This document shows, piece by piece, positions 1-8,640 of a DNA stretch of 54,704 nucleotides (position 1 is its first letter; each line of letters opens with the position of its first letter). A program made the translations under genes and the position numbers. This stretch comes from Actinomycetota bacterium (GTDB lineage Bacteria; Actinomycetota; Coriobacteriia; Anaerosomatales; UBA912). The stretch is from positions 1 through 54,704 of the forward strand of contig JAMDCK010000009.1 in NCBI GenBank assembly GCA_023488435.1. The letters run 5' to 3'. Under the pieces are notes generated by a model. It made no database searches and was not told where the DNA came from. It saw nothing but the letters and a program-made list of their open reading frames with translations.

Positions 1-676
1 AGGCGTGCACGATTAGATGCGGCTGTCCGGCGATGGGTCTATGCGGGCGTGGCTGCGGGGGGCACTCTGGAACGACGTTAGGGATCACCATCGGATCGAC
101 CGCCAGCCCTAGCTCGGCGAGCCTGTCGGCCAGCACGCGGCTGACCGCGATCGTCCTTGCGGCTTGCTGCGCCAACGGGCGAAGCACGCGCTCCACGAAC
201 ACCGGGGACTTGACGAGCTTGCGCGGGCTGTCGGCGAAGTACTCCGAGGAGTGTTCCGTCACCACGTACGGGATGCCATGGCGACGCTGGATCGCCGAGG
301 CCACCGCCGAAGCCGGCCACAGACCGTGCACGTGGAGGATGTCCGGCGCCTGCCTGGATTGCCGCAACAGCTCGAAGCCACGAAGCCCGAGCCTGGGGTG
401 AACCCTGAGGTTCAGGTAGAGGTCGACTAGGTACGCTAGGAAGCGCATCGCTCCCTGCCGAGGAATGCAGTGCGCCTTGGTAGTTGCACGGACAACGGTG
501 ATTCCGTCTTCGACAACAAGCGTCGGTGGTGCTTCAGCCGTCGCGGGGGTCACATGCAGCACCGCTACATCGCAATGCTCGCTCAGTGCCTGCACCTGTT
601 GGTGCACGAAGATGCCAGCGATCGGCCGCTCATCGCTGGGGTAGTAGCTTGGGACGATCAGTACGAACCTGCGCAT
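1..676 (-). CDS. Glycosyltransferase family 4, N-terminal part (cut by window edge)
   Basis: The reading frame is open from an ATG at 676 to the left window edge, giving 225 residues of a protein whose C-terminal half lies outside. The N-terminus (RRFVLIVPSYYPSDERPIAG) followed by FVHQQVQAL is the start of a GT4/GT-B glycosyltransferase: a Rossmann-like acceptor domain with the usual 'HVHGLWPAS' and 'VVTEHSSEY' segments around residues 110-135, and 'AVSRVLADRL' leading towards the missing nucleotide-sugar domain. It probably transfers a sugar during assembly of the surface polysaccharide made by the neighbouring genes. The start is fixed by an in-frame TGA two codons upstream. No Shine-Dalgarno is visible, and a -10-like element lies 6 bases before the ATG, so the mRNA may be leaderless. 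Donor and acceptor cannot be deduced. Confidence 0.85.
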   Translation of the reverse strand, partial: MRRFVLIVPSYYPSDERPIAGIFVHQQVQALSEHCDVAVLHVTPATAEAPPTLVVEDGITVVRATTKAHCIPRQGAMRFLAYLVDLYLNLRVHPRLGLRGFELLRQSRQAPDILHVHGLWPASAVASAIQRRHGIPYVVTEHSSEYFADSPRKLVKSPVFVERVLRPLAQQAARTIAVSRVLADRLAELGLAVDPMVIPNVVPECPPQPRPHRPIAGQPHLIVHA

Positions 677-682
677 CGGTCA

Positions 683-692
683 ATGATATCAT
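683..692. promoter_or_regulatory. Palindromic divergent extended -10 element
   Basis: The 10-base palindrome ATGATATCAT reads as an extended -10 (TGATATCAT, TGN plus TATCAT) on both strands. It sits in the 94-base gap between the divergent GT4 gene (minus) and FkbM gene (plus). On the minus strand the predicted start of transcription would fall on or next to the A of the GT4 start codon at 676. On the plus strand it would leave a leader of about 70 bases. No convincing -35 is visible on either side. This is an inference from sequence only. Confidence 0.4.
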
Positions 693-770
693 CACGGGAA
701 CAGATAGATCCCTGGTCGCACGCCGGCGCGGGCGGTGGACGGTTCCGCGGCAGACAAAGGATGGCCCACA

Positions 771-1508
771 GTGAGCCTAAGGCAAAAGTTGAAGGATTCC
801 CTCCCCCATGAGCTAAAGCGTGCGGTTCGGGAGTATCGGCACCGTGACGAAGACGGGATCTACAAAGCCCTGCTATCGCTCGATCAAGACATGCGCACGA
901 TCTTTGATGTGGGCGCCAACGTGGGTAACGTGTCGCTCGCGTTCCTGCGCTGGTTTCCGAAGGCTCAGGTGTACGCGTTCGAGCCCGGAGAGTCGATGTT
1001 CGAGCGCTTGTGCGCCAATGTCGAATCGGCCGGGTTCGCAGACAGATTCCACCCACACAGGCTCGGCTTCTTCGACAAGACCGCCGAGGCGGATCTCCAT
1101 CTGGCCTCGCAAGACGGAGCCAGCTCCATGCTGGGGATCGGCGACGCCTACAGCTCGGCGAATCCGCATATCGAGACGACGGCGACTGAGCGGATATCGC
1201 TTGTCCGGATGGATGATTTCGTGCGCGAAACAGGGATCGAGAAGATCGACCTTGTGAAGATCGACGTCGAGGGCGTCGAGGCCGAGGTGCTGTTGGGCGG
1301 TAGCGAGACCTTCCGCGAGCGGGTGGACACGGTGATTCTCGAGATCTCGTTCGTCCGACACGAGCGCAGTGAAGGTGACTACCTCCGCCTGTTCGAGACT
1401 ATGCACTCACTTGGGTTCGCACCTGCCATGCTCTTCGATATCGAGCAGGGCGGCCCAGATCCAAAGTGGAAGCTCGCCCAGGTGGACTGCATCTTCCGCA
1501 AGTTCTAG
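771..1508 (+). CDS. FkbM family SAM-dependent methyltransferase
   Basis: A 245-residue class I methyltransferase of the FkbM family, which O-methylates sugars or polyketides. The SAM-binding motif I is 'IFDVGANVGNVSLAF' and is followed by 'VYAFEPGESMFERL', where the acidic residue binds the ribose. The conserved 'IDLVKIDVEGVEAEVLLGG' stretch, the family's most diagnostic segment, lies near the C-terminal third. The start chosen is GTG at 771 because AAAGGA ends 9 bases upstream; a longer frame from GTG 735 lacks a ribosome site. Its stop overlaps the convergent GT2 gene through a shared CTAG. In this setting it most likely methylates a sugar of the surface glycan. The substrate is unknown. 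Confidence 0.85.
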   Translation: MSLRQKLKDSLPHELKRAVREYRHRDEDGIYKALLSLDQDMRTIFDVGANVGNVSLAFLRWFPKAQVYAFEPGESMFERLCANVESAGFADRFHPHRLGFFDKTAEADLHLASQDGASSMLGIGDAYSSANPHIETTATERISLVRMDDFVRETGIEKIDLVKIDVEGVEAEVLLGGSETFRERVDTVILEISFVRHERSEGDYLRLFETMHSLGFAPAMLFDIEQGGPDPKWKLAQVDCIFRKF

Positions 1509-2497
1509 CGACCCCTTCGGCGATCCAAAAGTGAGCGCAAACTGTTCTTTGCGCTTTTCGGCAGTCGTCGCCTGATGGCATCCAGGACTCGGTGCAGCAT
1601 CGGCCCGTAAGTCGCATGCTCGATCCTTAGCGCAGCCAGCATGAGCCTTGCGCGCAATCCGCCGAAGCGCTTGATGTGGGCGCGGGTGCTCACGTACGCC
1701 CCGGGCAACGAGTCCCGACTCCTGAGGAACCCCCTACCGGAGCTGTGAATCCACTGCCGTGCGAACACTCTCGCCTGAGCAGCAGGAAGTAGCGGCATGA
1801 TCTGCGGCATCCCTGAGTAAGAGAGTGAGTAGTCTCCGGGTTCCTCGGCATGGGAAGTCGCAACTGTGAGTAATCTCGAGCTTGGAAGGAGTCTGTACCG
1901 CAGCTCTCCGCGCTCGCGCAAAGTCACCAGCATGACCGCAAGATGCGGGAAGCTCGTGTTGTGGTAGAGGAATGCTTTCCTGGCCTCGGGCAGGAACACC
2001 GACGCTTTGTAGATGACGTTGGAGATGAGTCCGGTCTCGTGTAAATCCTCCCAGGCTCGCACCCATCTGTGGGTGAACTCGCCCGGCTCGGTGATCTTGG
2101 TGTAAAAGGTGATGATGTCGTAGTCGACGCCCTGACAATGCTCCGCGATGTAGGACAGCGCGTCGGGTGAGACGGTGTCGTCGTCGCTGAGTATCCAGAG
2201 AAGTCCCTCGGGATCGGCGAAGATGAAGCCGAGCGCGATGTTGGCGTTGGCCCCGATGTTCCCTGGATTGCGCCGGACCTCGATCCCGTACTCCTGGGCA
2301 AGGGCGCTCAGTTGCTCGTCGGTGATGGCCGGAGAGGCGTTGTCGCTCACGAGGATGCGTACTGGTCCCGGGTATGCGTCACGCTGGGCGGTCAAGGCGT
2401 CAAGCTGCAGCCTGAGTGTCGCCAAGCGGTTGTAGGTCGGGATGTAGATGCTTAGCGCTGGCATGCCAGCGGATGTCGAGGTGGCCTCAGCCACGCT
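1505..2497 (-). CDS. Glycosyltransferase family 2
   Basis: A 330-residue GT-A fold transferase. The N-terminal 'LSIYIPTYNRLATLRLQLDAL' region is the nucleotide-binding start of GT2 enzymes, 'ILVSDNASP' follows, and 'WILSDDDTVSPDAL' carries the metal-binding DxD-type motif. The remaining C-terminal 200 residues are poorly conserved and probably bind the acceptor. The start is GTG at 2497, decided by AGGAGG placed 7-8 bases upstream; the ATG at 2464 has no ribosome site. It overlaps the 3' end of the flippase gene by 11 bases, so translation is probably coupled. It is expected to act at the inner membrane face in repeat-unit assembly. Confidence 0.85.
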   Translation of the reverse strand, partial: SVAEATSTSAGMPALSIYIPTYNRLATLRLQLDALTAQRDAYPGPVRILVSDNASPAITDEQLSALAQEYGIEVRRNPGNIGANANIALGFIFADPEGLLWILSDDDTVSPDALSYIAEHCQGVDYDIITFYTKITEPGEFTHRWVRAWEDLHETGLISNVIYKASVFLPEARKAFLYHNTSFPHLAVMLVTLRERGELRYRLLPSSRLLTVATSHAEEPGDYSLSYSGMPQIMPLLPAAQARVFARQWIHSSGRGFLRSRDSLPGAYVSTRAHIKRFGGLRARLMLAALRIEHATYGPMLHRVLDAIRRRLPKSAKNSLRSLLDRRRGR

Positions 2498-3812
2498 TCC
2501 ACCTCCTCGTGATTGTCGAGACGCCCGAAGCAGCAATCGAGCGGTAGAGTTCGAAGTCCGCGCGAGTAGGCACCAGCATCTGCCTGATGGAGACTTTCGC
2601 CGCTCTGGGCAGCAGGAACGCATAGCCCAGGAGAGCAGAGCTGTATGCGATCGACGATGCGATCGCAGCGCCTACTGCGCCCATCCTCGGGATGAGGACG
2701 ATGTAGAGGATGGCGCTGAGTACCATCATCGCAAAGGAAAGTGCCGATGTGACTGCGGGTCTTCCCAACTGCCCTGCGAAGAAGTGGCCGTAGGGCTGGC
2801 ACAGGGCGAACACCACGATCCCCGGGATTAGCAGACCGAGGTAGATGGTCGCCTCGGCGAAGGGCTCACCGTAGATGACCGGCACCAGCACCACCGCAAC
2901 CAGCAGAAGTCCGATGCCGACAACGCCGTTGAGCACCAGCAGAGAGCGGGCTGTCAGCGTTGTGATCCGCAGGGAGTCATCGCGCTCAGAGCTCGTGATG
3001 TTGCGGAACACCGCCGTGGCCACTGGATTGCTGAGCATCCACAGCTTCTCGGCGATGCTGGTAGCGACGCTGTAGATCCCGACCACCGACGGGCCCGCGA
3101 AGTAGTTGAGGAAGAACACGTCGGCCCGCAGGAAGAACATCGAGGTCGCCTGGCCAACGTATGCCTTCAGGGCGTAAGGCAGGGCGCTTCTCGTCACGCC
3201 GTGGATCTTGCCCGGCGACAGCGTCAGACCGCCGCGGTGCACCACAAGCGCAAGGGTGGCATTGAACGCGCTGGCCAGGCTCACGCCGATGATCACCACC
3301 GAAGTGTCACCTGGAGCCGTGACGGAAGCGATGATCACCGCTGCTATGTTTGCCGTAGCAGCCGCTACCTGCAGGAAAGCCACCCTGACCGCGCGGCCTT
3401 CTCCGGCGAGCAGCGCTCCTGTGAAGGCGCCGACGTAGTACGTCGGGAGGGCAATGAGTGCGATGGCCAGGTCGGTGGCGGTCATGCCCTCCAGCACCGA
3501 GCCGAGGAGCGGCTCCCTGAAGGCCCAGGTTGCAGAACCCACCGCAGCTCCGAGCAGCAGCGACCAGACGACTGCTGCGGAAATCAGTTCCCGCGGGCTG
3601 AACCTGTCCTTGCCCGAGAGGTAGGAGAGCGCCGGCCCCAGCCCGAACGACGCGGCGCCTACTCCGAAAGAGGATATCGCCGCCACAAGGGCGAGCACTC
3701 CTTTGCCTTCTGGGCCGAGCAGACGAGCCAGGATCACTGTCGATGCCAGGCCCACGATCAAGATGTAGATCTGACCGCCGATGCCAAGTATCGATTTTCT
3801 CGCTATGCTCAT
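2487..3812 (-). CDS. Wzx-type polysaccharide flippase (MATE/MOP superfamily)
   Basis: A 441-residue, very hydrophobic protein with about 12-14 predicted membrane helices. It opens with 'GIGGQIYILIVGLASTVILA' and 'RLLGPEGKGVLALV', the typical first helix and loop of polysaccharide transporters of the MOP superfamily. Members flip undecaprenyl-linked oligosaccharide units across the membrane. Its place beside glycosyltransferases supports that role, making it the export step for the local glycan. The ATG at 3812 has only a weak GGAA upstream. A TGATATAGT extended -10 lies 33-41 bases before the start. No O-antigen polymerase (Wzy) is visible in the window; it may lie beyond the left edge. Confidence 0.85.
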   Translation of the reverse strand: MSIARKSILGIGGQIYILIVGLASTVILARLLGPEGKGVLALVAAISSFGVGAASFGLGPALSYLSGKDRFSPRELISAAVVWSLLLGAAVGSATWAFREPLLGSVLEGMTATDLAIALIALPTYYVGAFTGALLAGEGRAVRVAFLQVAAATANIAAVIIASVTAPGDTSVVIIGVSLASAFNATLALVVHRGGLTLSPGKIHGVTRSALPYALKAYVGQATSMFFLRADVFFLNYFAGPSVVGIYSVATSIAEKLWMLSNPVATAVFRNITSSERDDSLRITTLTARSLLVLNGVVGIGLLLVAVVLVPVIYGEPFAEATIYLGLLIPGIVVFALCQPYGHFFAGQLGRPAVTSALSFAMMVLSAILYIVLIPRMGAVGAAIASSIAYSSALLGYAFLLPRAAKVSIRQMLVPTRADFELYRSIAASGVSTITRRWKRG

Positions 3813-3844
3813 CTAACATTTCCAAGTGGTCTCATGCTCGTGTC

Positions 3845-3853
3845 ACTATATCA
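3845..3853 (-). promoter_or_regulatory. Candidate extended -10 promoter for the flippase/GT2 pair
   Basis: The minus strand reads TGATATAGT, an extended -10 (TGN plus TATAGT, 4-5 of 6 matches). It lies in the 82-base gap between the divergent flippase and GT10 genes, giving a leader of about 26 bases to the flippase ATG at 3812. No clear -35 is present, as is common for extended -10 promoters. Confidence 0.4.
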
Positions 3854-3894
3854 CCAACTGTCAGGAGCGAATTTGCCAACCGGATCGGAGTCAG

Positions 3895-5028
3895 ATGCCT
3901 GCCCCCAGTAGAGGTCTGTGCGTCTACGACATCGATTTCCCGCAGTTCTGGGAGGGCCGTGCCTTCGACGCCGACCTCATGCGCCAATATCCGGGTGCCG
4001 AGGTGATCCCTGCGCTGGCCGCTCGGCTGGGCGAGCAAAGTGTCGACATGATAACCGCCGATGAGTACCTGTCGAAACCGCCTCCCGGAGTGACCACCGT
4101 AGTCTTCTCCAACGAGTACACTCGCTTCACGCGCGAGCTGTTGTTCGAGCGCCGCCTTCGCGGAGCACTGTGTGTCAGCGGAGAGTCACCTCTGGTAGCG
4201 TGGCGGTTCTATGCGAACCTCCCCCGCACCGGTGTCCACTACGACCACCTGGCGTTCTTCCCCGGGGTCCGATCGATGCTGGATGACCCGAATGGCTTCC
4301 ACGACTTCTTCTGGCCCAATCCGGATCTTGCTGTCCAGAGTCCGAAGCGCTGGAACGAGCGCTCGCTCCTGACGCTGATCAACAGCAACAAGGCCATCCT
4401 GGGTTGGCCTCGGCCAGTGTTCGAGGTCTCCAGACCGAAGGTGTCGCTCGGCAGGTGGTATCGCGCACTCCAGGCCAATCTGGCGCAGCGTCGCTACCCG
4501 TGGATGGCGGCCGACTTCTACCTGGAGCGCCTCGCAGCGATCAGGCACTTCGGGGCTTGCGGTGACTTCGCGCTTTTCGGGCGTGGGTGGGACCAGCCCG
4601 CCTACAACGCCGATGCGCGCACTCAGTCCGCTATCGCGGCTGCGTGGCGCGGCGAGATACCTGCTGATGGCAAGCTGGCCACACTGGGCGAATACAAGTT
4701 CTCGCTGTGCTACGAGAACACGATGTTCCCCGGCTACATCACTGAGAAGATCTTCGACTGCTTGTGCGCGGGGACGATCCCGGTCTATCTGGGAGCTCCC
4801 GATGTCGAGCAGTACATCCCGGCGGGCGTTTTCATCGATCACCGGGGCTTCGAGAGCCTTAGCGAACTGGAGGCGTTCCTTCGGCAGATGACAGAGACCG
4901 AGGCGGACACCTACCTTGCGGCGGCGCGGGCGTTCCTATCGGCCGATGAGGCTTCGAGGTTCACTCAGGAAGCGCAGGTCGAACTGTTCGCAACGCTCGT
5001 GATGGATTCGCTTGAGAGGGTGCGGTGA
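3895..5028 (+). CDS. Glycosyltransferase family 10 (alpha-1,3/1,4-fucosyltransferase-like)
   Basis: A 377-residue protein whose C-terminal half holds the signature of GT10 fucosyltransferases: 'KFSLCYENTMFPGYITEKIF' followed by 'DCLCAGTIPVYLGAPDV' and 'FIDHRGFESLSELEAFL'. This region binds GDP-fucose in characterised members. The N-terminal acceptor domain is divergent. The ATG at 3895 is chosen because GGAG lies 4 bases upstream and the protein then begins with a beta-strand; an earlier in-frame start at 3826 has no site. The gene runs with the following GT2 gene. No GDP-fucose synthesis gene (gmd, fcl) is visible in the window, so the donor is either made elsewhere or is a different 6-deoxysugar nucleotide. 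Confidence 0.85.
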   Translation: MPAPSRGLCVYDIDFPQFWEGRAFDADLMRQYPGAEVIPALAARLGEQSVDMITADEYLSKPPPGVTTVVFSNEYTRFTRELLFERRLRGALCVSGESPLVAWRFYANLPRTGVHYDHLAFFPGVRSMLDDPNGFHDFFWPNPDLAVQSPKRWNERSLLTLINSNKAILGWPRPVFEVSRPKVSLGRWYRALQANLAQRRYPWMAADFYLERLAAIRHFGACGDFALFGRGWDQPAYNADARTQSAIAAAWRGEIPADGKLATLGEYKFSLCYENTMFPGYITEKIFDCLCAGTIPVYLGAPDVEQYIPAGVFIDHRGFESLSELEAFLRQMTETEADTYLAAARAFLSADEASRFTQEAQVELFATLVMDSLERVR

Positions 5029-5029
5029 C

Positions 5030-6004
5030 ATGAGCCGCCTGACGATCGTCATCCCAACGTACAACCGCCCAGGGTTTCTGGGCGAGTGTCTTGAGAGCCT
5101 GATGGCGCAGACGTTTTCGGACTTTAGGCTGGTCATTTTGGACAACGCGAGCGAAACCGACTATGGGCCGGTGCTCGAGCGGTTCAGCTCTGCGGGCATC
5201 GAGTACATCCGCAACGCCGAGAACATCGGATCCACGCGCAACATCGAAAAGGCCTTTGCAATCGGCTCGGCTACAGAGTACTTCACGATCTTCCACGACG
5301 ACGATCTGGCGCACCCATACATGCTCGAACAGCAGGTGCGGACACTCGACGCGAATCCTGGGATGCGCTGGGTCGCCACAGAGTGCGCGCCCTTCGTCTC
5401 GGGCTCGGCCGTGGCCTTCGAGGACGTCGGCATTGGGGCCCTGGACATCTACCAGACACCGCCTGCGCTAGTCCGAAGACTCCTCGAGAACGTGGCGCTC
5501 AACTTCGGCTCCGTGATGTTCCACAGCTCGCAAGGTCCGCCCGCCCGGCTACGTCACGCGGAGTTCGAGATCGTTGCGGACCGGGTGCTGCTGGTCGATC
5601 TGGCGCAAAGTGGCCCTGTCGGCCTGCTCCGAGAGCCGCTGGTCCGCTACCGACATCACGAAGGCCAGGACAGTCACAACCCCATCTTCCGAGAAGCCCA
5701 CGCGCTTGCTCTGATGCGCTACTACCGCGACGCTCTGGGAGCGCCCCTGGCCGCCGAGGACCTCAGGTTGCTGCGCCGACACGCAACCAACTACCTGCTG
5801 CATGCGCGCACGGCGGTCCTGCCAGACGCCCGGATAGCCTTCGGAGAGCTGGTGGATGCGGCGAAGCGCGACGGCGTGTTCTCCTGGGCGGCCATCGACG
5901 GGCAAGGAATAGCGGCGCTTGCGGCGCTGGCCGGTGTGGGTTCGGCTTACTCGGCAGTCAGGCCGCTCCTGGGGAAGATCAAGCGCGCGCTGTCACGCCG
6001 GTAG
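5030..6004 (+). CDS. Glycosyltransferase family 2
   Basis: A 324-residue GT2 enzyme. 'LTIVIPTYNRPGFLGECLES' opens the GT-A fold, 'LVILDNASETDYGPV' follows, and 'FTIFHDDDLAHPYMLEQQV' carries the DDD metal site near residue 95. The ATG at 5030 lies 1 base after the stop of the GT10 gene, with GAGAGG about 11 bases upstream, so the two are an operon and probably act on the same glycan. An in-frame GTG start at 5012 inside the GT10 gene is less likely. The 3' end overlaps the convergent FkbM gene by 12 bases. Confidence 0.85.
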   Translation: MSRLTIVIPTYNRPGFLGECLESLMAQTFSDFRLVILDNASETDYGPVLERFSSAGIEYIRNAENIGSTRNIEKAFAIGSATEYFTIFHDDDLAHPYMLEQQVRTLDANPGMRWVATECAPFVSGSAVAFEDVGIGALDIYQTPPALVRRLLENVALNFGSVMFHSSQGPPARLRHAEFEIVADRVLLVDLAQSGPVGLLREPLVRYRHHEGQDSHNPIFREAHALALMRYYRDALGAPLAAEDLRLLRRHATNYLLHARTAVLPDARIAFGELVDAAKRDGVFSWAAIDGQGIAALAALAGVGSAYSAVRPLLGKIKRALSRR

Positions 6005-6937
6005 GATCTCCATCTTCCTTCCCTCTTCGATGAAGAGGAAGTTGTGTGTGAGCAGGGTGTCCTCGCCGCTCTCAACTATGGCTTCCACCTCGGCAGGAAG
6101 AACCAGACGCATCGACTCATCGGCAGTCCACGCCTCGTAACCGCGCTCCCAGAAGATCTCGAATGTGGGAAGCAGATGCGGATTGATCGTTGTGCCCTTC
6201 GGTTGATGGGCCGTGATCGCTATCTCGACCATCCACACCGGTCTTGGCTCGGCGGACAAGAATGAAGTGGCTCCTTCGAGTGCCAGCTTTTCCGCCCCTT
6301 CGATGTCAACGAGAACAAGGCACTTCCTGCCTTGGAACCTCGATCCTAAGATGTTGTCCAGGGTCGATGTCGGGACGATTTCGACGTATCTCTCGGGAGT
6401 GTCGGCCCAACCCTTCACGAGCGACGCCCCCGTCCGTCCGCCGAATATCTCGATGACCCCCACTCTGTCGGATAGGGCCATCGGGAATATCTCGATCCTG
6501 TCCGTCCAGCCATTGGCCATGATGTTCTTGTAGAGATGCCGAAGATTGCCGCTCATCGGCTCGAAAGCGACAACGTGCTTCCCTCTTCGGAGGGCAAGAC
6601 AGCAGTAGTAGCCGATATTGGCACCGACGTTCACCACGACTTCGACGTTGTCGAGGATACTTCTCACGATCTCTGTCTCGACCGGCTCGAACAACCCCTT
6701 CTCCATCGCAGGGTCACCGATCAGTTTGAAGCCCATTGGGGTGTCCCTGGGTTCATCGACCATCGGCCTGTTGTCTCGCCTGTACTGGCAAGCCACGGCC
6801 AGTGTCGTGTTGCGCACCTTCGCACGGGCTTTCGCCCAGTAGTTATCCCTCATGTATCGATAAACCCTGGCCAAAGCGGGCAAGCGCCCAACGACCACCG
6901 GCCTTACGAACAGTATGAACTTCTTTACGACACTCAC
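5993..6937 (-). CDS. FkbM family SAM-dependent methyltransferase
   Basis: A 314-residue protein with the FkbM methyltransferase core. 'EVVVNVGANIGYYCCLALRR' is SAM motif I, 'HVVAFEPMSGNLRHLYKNI' is motif II, and 'CLVLVDIEGAEKLALEGA' is the conserved family segment. About 90 residues precede the core. The start is GTG at 6937, whose first bases overlap the stop of the upstream thiamine-enzyme gene (GTGA), with GGAGG about 10 bases before it. It is therefore the last gene of the long minus-strand nucleotide-sugar operon and probably methylates the sugar made there. It shares little sequence with the other FkbM protein at 771-1508 outside the core motifs. Confidence 0.85.
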   Translation of the reverse strand: MSVVKKFILFVRPVVVGRLPALARVYRYMRDNYWAKARAKVRNTTLAVACQYRRDNRPMVDEPRDTPMGFKLIGDPAMEKGLFEPVETEIVRSILDNVEVVVNVGANIGYYCCLALRRGKHVVAFEPMSGNLRHLYKNIMANGWTDRIEIFPMALSDRVGVIEIFGGRTGASLVKGWADTPERYVEIVPTSTLDNILGSRFQGRKCLVLVDIEGAEKLALEGATSFLSAEPRPVWMVEIAITAHQPKGTTINPHLLPTFEIFWERGYEAWTADESMRLVLPAEVEAIVESGEDTLLTHNFLFIEEGRKMEILPA

Positions 6938-8640
6938 GCAGGTTCCCCCTCCCCCGGCGGCTCGTCCATCACGAAGACGGGATTGCCGAAGGTGACCTTG
7001 GGTCTCACGCACGTCTTGGTATCCAGGGAGACTTCAAGGAGGCGAGGCTGCTTGGGGTCATCGGCCAGCCAGGCGGCGGCTGAAGACACGTCGGCAGAGT
7101 CAGCGACCCTGTCGGCATCCATGCCGAAGGCGCGGGCCACCGCTACGAAATCCGGCGCGCCATACCCGAGCACGGTCGACTGATAGCGCGATTCGAAAAG
7201 TTCGTCCTGCATCTGGCGCACCATGCCCAGGCAACCGTTGTTCATCACGGCGACCTTCACGGGAAGGCCCAGCCTGACGATAGTCTCGAGCTCCTGAATG
7301 TTGATCTGCATGCCGCCGTCGCCCGAGATCACGAAAACGGGTGCTCCCGGGCTGGCGATCGCCGCGCCGATGGCCGCAGGCAGCGCGAAGCCCATCGCGC
7401 CCATGCCGCCCGAGGTCAGGAAGCGCTGCCCCTCCCGCAGACGCACCGACTGGGCCGCCCACATCTGGTTCTGGCCCACGTCGGCGATGAACGCCGAAGC
7501 CTCCCCGCCAACCCCTGACAGGTGCCGGAGGAAGTTCGCCGGGTTGATCCCGCTCGCGTCGGCGAGCTCGGAGGTGTCGGGCCACCTGTTGCGCCCCGCT
7601 TCGATCTGCACGCGCCATGCCGAGATGTCGGTGCCCGCAAGCCCGTCTGCAAGCCGCAGCGCCTCGCCGAGGAAGGCACCTACGTCCGCCTGGATCGCGA
7701 TGTCGGGTTCGAGGCGCCACCTGAGCTGGCATGCGTCGATATCCACCTGGATGATGCGCTTGTCACGCCGGAAAGCCTCGACATCGGCGCCTGTCTGACG
7801 TACGTCGAAGCGAGCGCCCAGCGCGAGTAGGCAGTCGCACCCGCCCAGCGCGAGGTTCGCCCAGCGGTTCCCGTAAGTCCCGATCATCCCAACGCGCAGG
7901 GGGTGCGAGTGCTCAAGCACATCGAGTCCCATGAGCGTGCTCGCCACGGGGATGCCGGTCTTCTCGGCGAAGCGGCGCAGTGCGGCGGCCGCTCCCGCAA
8001 CGCGGACACCCCCGCCCGCGAGGATCAGCGGCCTCTCGGCAGCGCACAGGGCCTCAAGTGCGGCGGCGACTCCAGCGGGGGCTGCAGGGCGCGACACCTC
8101 GATGCGCGGCGCGCTCTCGGCGAGCGGGAGGCGCTGGATGTCCATCGGGATGTCGATGAGGACGGGGCCTGGGCGGCCTTCGAGCGCGGTCCGGAACGCC
8201 AGGGGCAGGATGCGCACGATGTCATCTGCCGAAGCGACCTGGACCGCCATCTTCGTGATCGGCGCGGCCATCGCCACGATGTCGGTCTCCTGGAATCCGG
8301 CCTGGCGCACGCCTGAATCCCCGCGCAGCTCGTGGGTGTTCACCTGACCGGTGATGAAGACGGCTGGCACGGAGTCGTAGTAGCAACTGCCGATGCCGGT
8401 AAGCAGGTTGGTCGCGCCCGGACCGCTGGTGGCCATCGCGACCCCCGGGACACCGGTCATGCGGGCACTTGCTTCGGCGGCGAATGCTGCGGCCTGTTCG
8501 TGATGCATGCTGATGAGGCGGATGTCGCCTCGGGCTGCCAGTGAATCGAGCAGGAAGGTGATCATCCCGCCCGTCATCTCGTAGACGGTCGTCACGCCGC
8601 TCTCAGCGAGGAACTGCGCGATGTAATCGCTTGCCTTCAC
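6934..8640 (-). CDS. Thiamine-diphosphate enzyme, acetolactate-synthase family (YerE-like)
   Basis: A 568-residue enzyme with the three-domain layout of acetohydroxyacid synthases. The catalytic glutamate is in 'ISMHHEQAAAFAAEASAR' near residue 49, and the ThDP/metal motif is 'GDGGMQINIQELETI' ending at 'NNGCLGMVRQM'. Family members include IlvB and YerE, the flavin/ThDP enzyme that adds a two-carbon unit from pyruvate to CDP-3,6-dideoxy-4-keto-D-glucose in yersiniose synthesis. The gene overlaps ddhC by 4 bases (ATGA) and sits in a complete CDP-deoxyglucose block, and no IlvN regulatory subunit or other ilv gene is adjacent. A YerE-like role is therefore inferred rather than valine or isoleucine synthesis. 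The ATG at 8640 is well supported. Confidence 0.8.
   Translation of the reverse strand: MKASDYIAQFLAESGVTTVYEMTGGMITFLLDSLAARGDIRLISMHHEQAAAFAAEASARMTGVPGVAMATSGPGATNLLTGIGSCYYDSVPAVFITGQVNTHELRGDSGVRQAGFQETDIVAMAAPITKMAVQVASADDIVRILPLAFRTALEGRPGPVLIDIPMDIQRLPLAESAPRIEVSRPAAPAGVAAALEALCAAERPLILAGGGVRVAGAAAALRRFAEKTGIPVASTLMGLDVLEHSHPLRVGMIGTYGNRWANLALGGCDCLLALGARFDVRQTGADVEAFRRDKRIIQVDIDACQLRWRLEPDIAIQADVGAFLGEALRLADGLAGTDISAWRVQIEAGRNRWPDTSELADASGINPANFLRHLSGVGGEASAFIADVGQNQMWAAQSVRLREGQRFLTSGGMGAMGFALPAAIGAAIASPGAPVFVISGDGGMQINIQELETIVRLGLPVKVAVMNNGCLGMVRQMQDELFESRYQSTVLGYGAPDFVAVARAFGMDADRVADSADVSSAAAWLADDPKQPRLLEVSLDTKTCVRPKVTFGNPVFVMDEPPGEGEPA

Noticed and set aside
6934-8640. Assignment as ilvB of branched-chain amino acid synthesis
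   Set aside because: It lies inside a CDP-sugar operon between ddhC and a sugar methyltransferase, with no ilvN or ilvC. A YerE-like role fits better, though not proven.
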